From assembly GCA_030734395.1 (NCBI GenBank), contig JAUZTG010000036.1, positions 124,001-188,000 of the forward strand: a DNA stretch of 64,000 nucleotides, written 5' to 3'. Below, one piece after another: positions 23,501 through 35,700 of this stretch (positions within the stretch are counted from its first letter, which is position 1; each line of letters starts with the position of its first letter). Position numbers and translations under genes: made by a program. A model generated the notes under the pieces. The model ran no database searches, had not been told where the DNA came from, and saw only the letters and a program-made list of their open reading frames with translations. Source of the stretch: Sarocladium kiliense. Lineage: Eukaryota > Ascomycota > Sordariomycetes > Hypocreales > Sarocladiaceae.

Positions 23501-24754
23501 TTCCTATTCCCAAGAACGAGCGATCATGGTTCAGCCTCACCTTGGATAATGGTGTTCACTGCGTCACCACTGCCTGGCTGGAGCTCGCGCGCAATGCACC
23601 TATTGGACAGGAATTCGAGCTCGTTGTCCCCAACGATCTTGAGTTCCAGCTCACCCTGAATGTGAAGCTCGAAAAGCCAGCTCCGACGAGAATTGCCCCA
23701 GTTACCAAGGGGGCGAAACCCAAGAGCTCAACTTTCAGCCGCCTGCTCGCATCCCCCAAGAAGCGCAAGGAGATGGACATGCGTCAACGGGAGGAGGATC
23801 AGCGCCTCGCACAGCAGAAGCGTGAGTCTGAACTCCGATCTCGAAACGCTACACCTACAGCCTACGAGTTGTTGTCACCTTTGGCAGCCGAGGATGGAAG
23901 CTTTGCTCGCTCCTACGTCTGCTTGAAGGAGCATGAGCAACGTTGCTTTGGTCGACCCTATATGGCTGAAGTCGCGTGCTTCAATGAGTGGGCTACTGAG
24001 GAGGCAGGCTTTGCTTCGAGTGTGAAGAGCAAGCGTGGTAGCACCGCGGTGGTTCGTAAGGCGCCATACAAGATCGGCAAGCTCGAGCTGCAGCTGTTGT
24101 TCGTTCCTCGTCCCAAACATTCAACGGATGACGACATGCCCAAGAGCATGAACTCTTGCATTCGCGAGCTGAAGGCTGCGGAGGAAAGAATGTCCCGCAA
24201 CTGGGAGGGCCATCTCAGTCAGCAAGGAGGAGACTGCCCTGTAAGCTTTTTGACACCTATTTAACTCAACGACATTGCTAACGTGGTCATAGTACTGGCG
24301 ACGCCGTTATTTCAAGCTTGTCGGCACAAAGCTAACAGCCTACCACGAGGCCACTCGTCAGCCTCGAGCGACCATTAATTTGGCCAACGCTAAGCGGCTG
24401 ATCGATGATCGCCGGGCTCTGACCGAGAAGGAGACTCTCGTTCGCGGTGGTAAACGCCGCAGGTCTGCCTTTGCCGAGGAAGAAGAAGGCTACATGTTCG
24501 TCGAGGAAGGCTTCCGCATTCGCTTCAACAATGGTGAAGTTATCGACTTCTACGCAGACACTGCCGAGGACAAGGACAGCTGGATGAAGGTCCTGTCCGA
24601 CGTGATTGGCCGTGGTGACAGCTCAGACGACGAGGTCAACGGTGTGCGCTCTCGTGCGAAGTGGTGCGAACTCGTCCTCAAGCGGGAAGAGCAGCTTCGC
24701 CGACGCGCCTCTGGTCGTCGGGTGCACTCGCGCACCAAGAGCATGTACAACTAA
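20537..24754 (+). CDS. bud4: Bud4-like anillin-related septin-ring protein
   Basis: Three exons, 20537-20629, 20692-24240 and 24293-24754, joined in phase 0 with GT-AG introns, give 1367 residues, typical of filamentous-fungal Bud4. The long N-terminal half is disordered, Ser/Pro-rich and acidic, with many SP/TP sites (possible CDK targets, inferred). The anillin-homology region begins near residue 953 (RGRLFVKVMGVKDLDLPIP) and runs to the end of exon 2. A PH domain follows at about 1214-1320 (YWRRRYFKLVGTKLTAYHE through DKDSWMKVLSDVIGR), split by the last intron just before its first strand. Family members organise septins and the actomyosin ring at septation sites at the cell cortex. The tail is basic. 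The domain order settles the family. Confidence 0.93.
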
Positions 24755-27596
24755 GCCACGAGACGTGGTCGGTCTATACTAACACTGCAACGATGCAACG
24801 GCTTCAGGGCATGATGTTCATGGCTGGCAAGCCTCTTGAGCGTGGTGTCCCGGATTGATCTTCAGGTGGTGCATCCTCCTCCTCTTCTGGCGCAAACGGG
24901 CATGACTCGGCGTCTGTAAATTCGCGGCACAACGAGTGCCTTTTCCTTTTGTCATTGGTTTTTCATAGTCATTTATTACTGGCCTTGTGCGAGGGATAGG
25001 TGTTGGGATAAGTGCGCACGATGGTATGAGACATTGGCTTCTCCACGTTGGACAGGCACGGGTGGCTGTACCTCCGAATCTTGTGTTTAAGACTTTCCTT
25101 TACAGAGCATAATGAACAGGCTCATTCTTCATGAGAAAAGAACAGACGTCAATCTACGTACTTTCAAGATTCCTGTGAACTGTGTTGCGGCGGTGTGAGG
25201 CGACCTTGTCGAGCTCGTAGGAGCTACAGAATCCAGAGCCCGCACAGCTGCAGCACCAGTGTTCGGAGAGTATGGAATCGGTGACTGGTGTTACCAGGAG
25301 GTTTGCACTTCTTCACGTAGAGAACACGACACAAGACGCGATGATGAAAGTGCAGCGAGCGAGTTCTTCGGATAGCCCGCTAGTCATCGCCTCGGAACCA
25401 CACAGCATGCATCCTCGATGCGTTAGACGACAAGCTCTTGAGGAGACTGTGCATGTACATTACAGAAATGGTATCATCCGTTGTCAGAGGTCTGATTCGC
25501 AATGCAACGTCGCGTGTGCCGGGCAAAGAAAGAAAGAAACAGAGAAAGGGTCTTGTGAGGTAACGCGGGGACTTGCCCAGTCGGGGAACTTCCATCTACG
25601 ACATATCAGTCGCTATGCTTGATTCAATGCAAGCTCTTTGATCTCGTCTTTCTTGACGAGTACGGCTGCAATACTCCGGCAATTCAGCGTCACGGTGAAT
25701 GAGCCCCTCCCAGAACAGCCCAAGTGCACAGCGTAGAGGTCAAGGATGAGACGATAGGAGGCTGCGAATTCCAATTTCCAAAGCTGAAAAATGACTCTCA
25801 TTTCATTTCTGCGTAGTTCTCTCCCACTGTATTGTCAATTTACTGCTATGGCTAAATTCGCACGAGGTGGAGGGAGGCGGAGATGTGATGACCCGAAACT
25901 CTCGGCGTATGACTCCTCGCCGGGAAGGGAATGAAACGGTCGTACCGGGCTGGCAATATATAAGCCAGGACTATGTAAGCTGGAGTCACTGATAAGAATC
26001 GATGCCAGACGTCACATCACTGGACAAGTGATAGCCCACGGTCAGTTTGTATACGATACTGATGTTGGGGCTGCCTGGGCTGCCTGGGCTGCCTACGCCG
26101 AAGGAGGTGAGTGTGCTTTCATTCAGAGCTCTGAAGATGGAGGAGAACTATGGCTGCGAATGATGAATGAAATTTCACTCGCCGAACCAAGGTGCAGCAC
26201 GCGCCGATGCGGATATGATACTAAGGGCAATGGTTTCGCCCGACCTGAGCAGCACGAGAACCGAGTTTGGAGATGAAGAGCGCTGAAGCCAAATCTTGGA
26301 ATAAGAGAGATGCGCTAACATTTGTCTGCACTCAATGTAGGAGATGATATAGTCGACTTTTGCTCGACCCTAGGGAATTGGGGGTTCTGGCGCTGTGCCG
26401 TGGTGGCGGTATTAGGGAATCTGCCGTAAATGGCAACAATGGTCACGTAGCAAGCACGAGATCGTCGAGACTCCGTACAGTACCAAATCCAATCTTCTAC
26501 ACGGACCCTCACTGTATTGATTCTGTCCGTGAGTAGAGGATTACTGTGAGGGCGGGACTTATGGAGCGCTCGAGCCCAAGATTTTCATACATAATCAAGA
26601 TTTGGATGCATCGTCTCACATTCTTTCCTAGATCTTGCTGCGCTGTCTTCGCAAGATACGATAGGAACTACAGAGGGGTCAATCCAGGTTATTCTCCACG
26701 AGTACTTCTTCTCTTTTTTGATCAAGGGCTTCAGCTCGAATAGCTCCGACTGCTAGGCCTTTTTGTAATATTGTCAATGTTCATCTTCTCAACCGCGAAG
26801 TGCCGAGGATGCGAGGCCCATTATGGCAAGTCAATACCAATCGAACCAACTAAAAGACGAGACAGCAGGGCAATGTTTTATAAAAAAGATGACCACTTCA
26901 CGCTATGGCCAGCCCGCTCCATCATCGACCAAGGACGAGGAAAGGGAAGCCTCACTGACGGTGTTGAGAAAGGGGAACTTCTCCCTAATTTTTCAGACTC
27001 ATTATTCAGCTCATTACTGAACCAATACACTACAGCCTAGGTTGCTCAATGAAAGGAAGGTAAAAAGAATACTACTTGAGAAGTTGCTTCCGTTGCTCTG
27101 CTACCCCAGATCACACAGCATGTCGTCAGTCATTGTTCCACAGCGCATACAATAAACAGCTAAAAACTATAGAACAGGGAGAGCCATTAAAACCTCATCT
27201 TCCCCCATTATTACTTACTGCCACCTCCTCTACTTCAGAAGTGCGTTGGTGAATAGGGCGGCGAGCCGTGTAAGGGGTAATCACGTGATGGCTCTTACAC
27301 CAGCCACACCACGACGTCAAAGGCGGCGCCTGTCCTGGCGAGGTGAGGTGGGGAGCTGCGCAGCCGGGCATGGGGAGGCGCAGCTGCTCGCCGTTTCAGT
27401 GCTCCTCTCGTCATCCCCGGCCTACGAATCCCTTAGCCATTCGTCCTTTTTTTGCCTCTGTGCACATCCTATCGACCTTTTGGTCCCTTCTTCTGCCGAC
27501 AAGACCTTCATTCCGGTTCCGTCTCCTCTCCTTGTCCTGTAGTCCCGGCTTCCGCGCTCTCCCACCTCCTTTCGCCATCCGTCGATCCCCACCGCC
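24755..27596. other. 2.8 kb gene-free interval before coronin
   Basis: BUD4 3' flank plus coronin promoter. The largest frames (82-128 codons) show no recognisable domain, and several run into the coronin 5' exons. A 9-bp triplicate lies at 26068-26094. Bases 27390-27596 are C/T-rich leader. Confidence 0.55.
26068..26094 (+). repeat. Three tandem copies of GGGCTGCCT
   Basis: Exact 9-bp unit repeated three times in the intergenic space upstream of coronin. Probably a small slippage repeat; no function evident. Confidence 0.8.
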
Positions 27597-29794
27597 ATGG
27601 CTGGTCGTTTCGTGCGGGCGTCGAAGTATCGTGCGTTGCGTCCCCCAAACCAACAGCGAGACCATCTGCTAACTCATGTTGCAATTGGACAGGACACGTC
27701 TTTGGCAAGCCTACCAGGAAGGAGTTCTGCTACGACAACCTACGCATCACGCGCAATGCTTGGGATACCAACCTGATCAAGGTGGGACTCGACCAGCCGG
27801 AACCACACGTCACACGATCACGAGTGCGCCGACACTGACAATCGCAAACAGGTCAACCCAGAGTACATCTCGGTCAACTGGGATGCTTCTGGAGGTGGTG
27901 CCTTTGCTGTCATTCCTCTGGAGGAGAGGGGCAAGGCTCCTGACCAAATCCCGCTGTTTCGCGGCCACACTGCCACTGTTCTCGACACTGACTGGTGCGC
28001 TCCCACGAATCAGGCCGAACGATCGATATAGTTCGCTAATATCTATACAAGGAACCCTTTCAACGACCATATCATTGCCTCAGCATCTGAGGATGGCAAG
28101 GTCTTCATTTGGGAGGTTCCGGAGGGCTTCACCCTGCTCACAGATGCTGAGGAGATCACCGACGTTGCGCCTGTCAGCAAGCTGCCCGGCCACTCAAGGC
28201 AAGCAATATCGAGACCATTAAAGCAATACCAGCAGTCTAATTCTCTGTAGGAAAGTCGGACAGGTTCTGTTCAACCCCGCGGCCGAAAACATCCTCGCCT
28301 CCGCCTCTGGCGACTTCACCGTCAAGCTGTGGGACATTGGCACTGGCCAGGCACCCCTGACTCTCAAGCACGCAGATATCGTCCAGTCCCTCTCTTGGAA
28401 CGCCGCTGGTAGCATGCTTGTTACCACTTCACGCGACAAGAAGATCCGGGTCTGGGATGTGCGTCAGGAGAAGCCCGTGCATGAGGCTCCTGGCCACAGT
28501 GGCGCGAAGAACAGCAGGGCAGTGTGGATGGGCGAGCACAACAGGTTCGCAACGACCGGTTTCTCTCGCATGAGCGAACGTCAAATAGCGCTCTGGGAGC
28601 CTGGCAACCCTGAGCCGATTGGAGGATTTACCATGCTTGACTCCATCTCTGGTGTCTGCATGCCTTTCTGGGGTAAAGTCTACTGGAGTTCTGCATCTCG
28701 TTCGAAGGTGTACTAACTTTGGTACAGATGACGGTTCTAACTGCCTGTATCTTGCCGGAAAGGGGTAAGGATCCTCCACCTATGCAATTCTCGCAACGTA
28801 CTGACGGTGGCAGCGATGGCAACATCCGATACTACGAGTACGAGAACGACAAGTTCGAGTACCTGAGCGAGTACAAGTCTCCTGACCCTCAACGGGGCAT
28901 TGCTTTCCTCCCGCGGAGAGGCATCAATGTATGAACACCCTGCGCCGCGACATGCTCTTGCATGACTAACCATCGCAGGTCCACGAGAACGAGGTGATGA
29001 GGGCTTACAAGACCGTTAACGACTCCTACATTGAGCCTATTTCTTTCACTGTTCCCCGACGAGCAGAGACCTTCCAAGCCGATATCTTCCCTCCTGCCTT
29101 TGGAACGAAGCCCGCCGTGAGTGCTCAGGAGTGGCTTGATGGCAAGACTGCCGTGCCCTCCAAGATTGACCTGGAGAGTGTCTATGAAGGCACCGCACCA
29201 AAAGAGGTGGCGTCAGACTACAAGCCTCCGGCCAGCGTTCAGGCGACACCTGTGTCGAAGCCCACTCCGCCCAAGGAGGAACCCAAGAAGGAGGAGCCTA
29301 AGCCCGTTGTTGTTCGTGCACCGCCGCCGTCGATGAAGGAACAGCAGGGTTCAATGGCTGCCATTGCCGACAAGTTCCAGAGCAAGGACGAGAGCGAGGA
29401 AGAGGAGGAGGAAGACGAGACTTCGAGCTTTGAGGAGATTTCACGACCACAACCCCGTTCGTCCATGCCCATTCGCTCCGAGTCTAAGCCTACCCCTGCC
29501 GCCGCTCCTGCTCCCATCAAGACTGCCTCTCCCGTCCGCGCAAACCCTCCCTCGTCGACTCCAACCCCAACCGCTGCTTCTGTTGCGCCTTCGTCCTCAG
29601 GCGTCGAGTCTTCACTCGACCAAATCAAGCAGCTTATCGAGAACCAGACCCGCATCATCAGCGCCCAGAACGACAAGATTGGCCAGCTGACCGCGGAGGT
29701 GGATGCCATTAAGAGGAAGATGGGCAGCAGCTCACAGGATCAGAGCGAGCGCATCCGGCAGCTGGAGCTTGAGCTGGAAGAGGCTCGATCCTAG
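27597..29794 (+). CDS. crn1: Coronin, actin-binding WD40 protein
   Basis: Eight exons: 27597-27630, 27693-27781, 27852-27994, 28052-28198, 28251-28672, 28728-28764, 28814-28928 and 28979-29794, giving 600 residues. The N-terminus MAGRFVRASKYR then HVFGK is the coronin signature. A seven-bladed WD40 propeller fills about residues 1-400 (DGKVFIWEVPEG, GDFTVKLWDIG, DKKIRVWDV, DGNIRYYEYE). Then comes a Pro/Lys/Glu-rich linker with an acidic run, as in fungal coronins. A C-terminal coiled coil of about 50 residues should oligomerise the protein. Coronin bundles actin filaments and regulates Arp2/3 at cortical patches. Intron 4 (28199-28250) has a GC donor; all others are GT-AG. A 37-nt exon encodes part of the propeller. 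Confidence 0.95.
28199..28250 (+). other. GC-AG intron in coronin
   Basis: The exon ends ...TCAAG and the intron starts GCAAGC, ending CTGTAG. No GT donor nearby keeps the frame, and GC-AG joins ...GHSR to KVGQV exactly as in coronins. AG|GCAAG is the usual context of GC donors. Confidence 0.85.
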
Positions 29795-32700
29795 GAAGCA
29801 TGAGAGTCTGTTTCTAGGCTGTCTTACGAATCTGTGTCACGGCCGATGATGAAAGAAAAAGCGCAGTGACAAGGCAGAGGTTCCGACGATGTGTGAAAGA
29901 GCATCTGGAGGGCGGCTATGATTGATGGATTTTCCCGTGCTTTTGTCTTTCGTGCGTGACTTTGCCATCTCGAACGATTCTATGTGCTTGTTTCTCCTTG
30001 GCCCTGACGATTATGACGGGGCTTTGGCCTTTCTTCTGCGTTTGGAAAGAAATGGATGAGTTGTGTCAACGTCTCGAGTTGAAAAGTTACGTGTATGTAA
30101 GGTGTTGTCGCTTCGGAGGCGTCCCGCGATGTCAATTCAAAGCGCTTTCTCGACACATCAGTCTCTTACGGCTCTCCAGACCCTTCATCAATAGCTGGGG
30201 CTTGCTCAATGACCTACTCCTCACTATGAAAACTGACCTTGCCGGGTAGGTGACCCTCTTGCCAGGAAATGGCCATAGGAGAGATACACGGCCCTACACA
30301 ATCTACAAGTAACCCTCAAGTATCACGAACCTCTTCGTCACACTGCAAACGGAGCATTAGATCACCTATTCGCAATCAAACATGAGGGCTTCTCGATGTA
30401 GGGTAGGATCAAGGCTACGCGGAGGAGTGAACTCGACTACTCTCCGACAGACACCCGCTCGACATGTCTCCGGCCCAAAGCCAACCATCCAGCAACAGAG
30501 TTCACGTCTCAGACCACACCGGCCTCGATTCCGCCTGCCTGGTGGCAACATGCCCGCCGAGAAGTTCTCTCTTGCATGAACCACGCCGTCACCGATGACG
30601 ACCCCTCCGGCCCCTGGATCCGCCTCCTCAAGCCCTGTCCCAGTCGACTATCACACAAACCCGAGCTGTCCCGCGGAGGATTACTGGGAAAGGCCCCCGG
30701 CCCCTGGTCCTCCTGCTTAACGAGCACGATCGTCCCGCTGTCTTCGAGGTATTAGGCGAGAATATGTGGCTGGAAAAAACAATGCGCGAAGACGATCAAA
30801 CAGGGCTGGACTTCAGTGTACACCCCCAACGAGCGGCGAGTTGGAAACCCTGCCCGTCCTCCCTCCTGTTCTCTTCCTCTGCCACGACTCAGACTCCACG
30901 ATTATGCGTGTAAGGGACCTTGTTCTAGAGTCCCTGGGAAAGAACTCCACCGTGTGGCAAGCCCTTGGGTCTTTCGGCGCGTTGTTGTGGTGGTGGAGAG
31001 CAGGGCGATAGTTTGCGGACACCCCCGAGTTTCAGAATGTACAAGGGGAAGAAAGGATCCTTTTCTGTTCTGGGCGCGTGGGCTGAGAGAGGCGGATGAG
31101 GAGTTGACAGGTCTAGGCTGAGGAGGGGCAAGTGTTCTGGATTGTGGCTTTTGGTGATGGGAAGAGTTGCTGAGTTGAAGTGGTGCTGATGGCTTTGAAG
31201 TTTGTTATGGATGTGCAGATGATGAAGAAGAGCTGAATGGCAAGACGAACTACAGAACCCTTCATAGTGAATTCGAGAGGAACAGTCTGCCAATTTTTCT
31301 CGAGAGTCGTCCTCGTTCTAAAATCAGCAACCACAAAGACTCCTCTCAACCAGATTCTGATCCCTGGGTCTCGATTCCCTGCCTTGCCGCCTCGCCTAAC
31401 AGCTATCCACTCAACGTCAAGAGTCCACCGACTCCCGCGTCTCAGATTGTTGCCGGTCTGATCGTCTGCTGAGAAGATCAGCGAGTGAGGGGTGTTTGTC
31501 TACCCGCAAGGCTCCAACCCGTCTTGGTGAAGCTGCGATGGTGGATGCCCTTCGACCTATTCGCTGCGTGGGGTCTTCCCTATCTATGCAGGCAGTTGCA
31601 TTCCTGGCCTTGGCCGCAGGATGGACTGTGCTAGAAGAAGTTGAAACAAGAGGGCGCGCGGGTAGTTCGTGAGCTATCTTCTACGAATGACTAGTTCCGG
31701 CTCAATGGGAGCTGGGCTAGATGGTGGATGGCAGCCAAGTTGGCATCTACACAAGCGCCAAGTCTAAGTTCGCAGACTACAGATGTAGGGCGTTGACGTG
31801 ACAAGTCCTTAATGTGATGAGTGACTTGCCCACGGAAGTGCTTATCAAAGCCCTAGCAAGCAATAGTGTGAGCTTTGTAGCCGGTCTCCCTCACTCAAGG
31901 GCTTTCCTTCTTGTCAACGCCACAGTTGACAGCACCCCTGTAGGTTGAGCCTGTCTGCACCTTGCATACTAAGGCTTTTTTTGGTAGCCTCCACCTTATG
32001 CAGAGCACCGACCTCAAGGTTCCATAGAATCACCTTCTGGGAGTCTGTGGGCAACATGGCGAGGGCAAGGCAAGAAAACTCCGAGAAGAAGAGGAGACGA
32101 CCCACGCGATAGCAAACAGAGTTATTCTCGAAGAAGCAGCAACGACCGGGTCGGGTCGCCTTTTCGGGGTCAGGTCTAGGCGGGATATGCATGTCGTAAT
32201 CCACAAAGAGGGAAGAGAGTGACGGAGAGACCAGGTTGAGAGGTTGCTTCTGAGACGGGGCAGGTTGTGCGGTGTTTCATGTACCTGCATCTGGGTGGTA
32301 GGTGCTCAGGCACAATTGACTTGGTTATCCCAGGTTTCGCATATGGACCCCAATGGAAGCGACCAGGGACTGAGCACGGACGCTGTTCATTGTTTGCAAG
32401 GGCTGAATGCTCATGGTGGTGGTGGTGGCTCTTGTGGGTTCGAAATGGTCAGCCTCACCGTTCGAGTTTGGCCGAAAAGGGATGAAGAGAGGGAAGATGA
32501 TGGGATAGCCTACTGTCGGTCTGAAGCGATGGTAAGGGGGAGTTCGGCTGGATTGACAAACAATGACAGGGATTGAATGAGCGTGGGCACCAGAGGTACA
32601 GTAGCTCACCTTAGCTATCGAAAGGGATGCGGGGACGGATATGCAGGTACAGGCGATGGTCTGCGAGGTGGGTTCTGTGGCTGGTGCTGCTGAAGAAAGA

Positions 32701-35700
32701 ATGGGAAGACATGATGATGAGTGAGCAGTGAGTGATGCGCGTGCGATCAGGTGGTATGCCCTTGTCGTTGTCATGGTGAGAGTCCTGACCAGGGGATACA
32801 CGCTCTCGGGGCTGGGCGTGGTTTCAGGTTGATCTAGGCTCGGGCATTTTCGGTCGGCGGTAGCTTGCGACCTTGCAGATAGGCGATGGCATCGAAGGGA
32901 ACTAGAGGCACTTGGTAGCTGCAGGTGATGATACTGATGATGGGAGGGCGTGTTGGAGGCGGTGAAAATGACGATGGGAGCGTGGTGTTGAGGCTGAACA
33001 GCGACCAACAACAGGACAGGGGTGACGAGGGAGTTGGTGATACTTTGGTGCCGGGTAGGCTGCGCCGCTACAACGAACACCGCACAGCAAACATAACCTT
33101 CGCGGCCGAGCCAGGGCCCTCTGGGTGGCGATGAAACACCATCACACGTCTCTTCCATCATCGTTGTAATCTCTCTTGGCGCCTGTCATGGTCACCGATA
33201 CGTTGACAGTTGCCAATGATAGAAACACCGTAGCGCCGGTGGTGTTTATCTGGGGCAAACACTAGATCCCCATAGCTACTAGAATAGCCAGATCTATGGC
33301 CAGCTGCACATTATGGCCGCAGACAAGGCCAGGCGAGATCTGACCAGCGATTGAATAAGAGATTCACACACCCTCTAAACAGCGCTAAGCACACAGCTCA
33401 CGATACATTAAGCATCTTCAAGAAAGCCCGTGAGAGCTTGCATGGAAGATGCCGCCGCGTATCGCCGTTGGGAGGGGCAGAGCTCTTCAGGCTGCTGATT
33501 GGTTCCCTCAGATATTCAAGCTTCCCGTTGTGGGTGGTGTCAGTTGCTAAAAATGGCGCTGGGCGCCTGCTTCAGGTCTTCAATACAGGCCACCGATCCG
33601 GGCGAGTCATGGTTTCAGCGCTTCTGAAACTTGACCTGCTCTCTTGTTGGCCTCTATCACTCTTCGATTTGACCGTTTGAATCATTCGTCGATGTCCTGG
33701 ATCCTGGCTCAAGACCCAGGAAGGCGGTGAGTGATCGACGTTTTATTCCCGCCTTGCTTACACAGGCCGCATAACACTCGGCCTGGACCAATACACCAAG
33801 ACCGTGTTATTCGCGAAGACGTATGTGACAACATTGCAAGACAAAGCGTCACGCTCTCGTACTGTTGACAGAATCTAGAGAGTCGGAAGGGTTGCCTCGT
33901 CTGACACTTTCCCGTCCTATCGGTTCCCACCAAAAGAGGCGGACGGGACTTCATGCCGCATCGTCCAGTCGACTTGCTAATTGCCTGCACACCCACAAGT
34001 AGAGCTGGGCTTCTGGCCAGCCTGCAGCTCGCCAGGGGCAATGAGAGCATGGACCAGATGAGTTCCGTCGGGGAATACCGTCTGCTCTTCTCGTTCATTC
34101 CTCCCATCACCGCCATTATGCATGTATGCGCTGATGCTTGCGGAAAAGATGTGATTGATCCGGGCGTGATGTCCAGAGGCGCTCATCACGTGCTTGGCCA
34201 CCCCCATTCCCATGCTCGTCGAAATTACACAAGGACTTGTGCATCGTGACTGATGCCATCTGTACTGATCTCAATGTGATTATGTGTCGTCTTTCCTCTG
34301 TCTGCTCGTTTCGAGAATGCTGCTCGTGAAGGAAGCTGCACGGGGAAGCGCGCTTTGCTGACCCGGATCACTCGAGCTTCCACTTTCGCAAATGGACTGT
34401 CGGCATCATGGTCATATGCCGAGCGCTCAACAGATGCAGGCCTCCCAGCCACAAGAAGAGAAGGGGTGAAAAGAAGCAGCGGGGGGAGGGGGGAGGCGGG
34501 CTGTGCGCGATCGAGCAAAGTGTTTCAGAGACGGTTCAACGATGATCAAACCGATCTCAACGCTACCTACTCCGTACAGAAGCACTGTTCGTTTTCCATT
34601 ACCAATGCGGGCATGATCTGGGCTTGATGCGATGTGACGGTAACGAAGCCGGGAAGAGAAGGTGAGAAGAGCCGTGCTACGCTGCTCCGTGACCTTACTG
34701 CTTGTCTCTCCCCTCGTCTTTCTGAAATCTCCAATCGTCTCCATTAGCTCGCAGAGCGTCCTCAAAGCCATGCTCACGCAGCCTGTGGTTTTTGTCCTGG
34801 AACAAGCAAAAATAGGATAACGGCGTCTATGCAAGCAAACAATGGAGAAAGAGTCGTCGTGCTGCCGCCCAGCACCTGTGCGAGGTAAGCCATCCGCGAA
34901 CGCAACGGGCAACGCGGAGCCACTCGCTCCCCTCAGCAAAGCAAAGCAGCACCCGTCCGTTCATCCAATGGATGCGTGCCCCTCCCAGCCTCTTCTCTCC
35001 AAGCGTCGTCTGTTGCTGGAGCGCATTGAAGAGGGGAATCCTGATGCAGCCACTCAGAGCGCGTTGTGGCGTTAGGCTCAACAGCGCACATGCATTGGTC
35101 TTCCAGGCACACACACGCACATCAGAGTTCTCTCACACGCCCCCCGCACTCTTGGTCACGCCCAAAACATCCGACGACGCTGAAGCAGCCCGCCAGGCGC
35201 GTTTCACATTTAACAGGGTTTGCTGGTGGGCGGCATGCGTGCATATGTGCAGACCAGGGGTGAACTTTTGGGTTGACTCAAGCTGCACGCATGAGGTCCC
35301 GACTTCACTCTCAGCGGTCTTGTCCCCCCATCCCTTCCACAGTGTGTTGATATTGGTTGCTGATTCCGAAATGAAGCTCTATGTTCACTACTCCTGAGTT
35401 CGTCAATCAGCGGAACCAAGGTCGACGTGCGCTAGCGACGGTGCTAAAGCTTTAGTCTCAGGTACTCCCGCTTTGGATCGAATCATCCCAGTGGGAACCC
35501 AATCTCAAGGGTCCAATAGCGCTCGAACCTTTACAATGCTGGACCGAGGGCTCTCCGGGGGACGATGAATCAACATCATCGGTACCTAGCGCTCAGCTGG
35601 GCTAAACATAGTTCAGTAGAACCAAGCAAACAAGAGGATTGAGAACGAGACGGACGTTGTGTAACAGGGCGATGCATTGCGGCCGATGAGAGACAATTCG

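Noticed and set aside
33132..33138. TGAAACA, a match to the yeast pheromone-response element
   Set aside because: A single 7-mer in 9 kb is expected by chance and is 6 kb from the STE12 start.
32325..33161. 278-codon open frame on the minus strand in the STE12-upstream block
   Set aside because: Composition is His/Ser/Thr/Pro-rich, no domain or conserved motif, no splice continuation, and several overlapping frames exist on the other strand.
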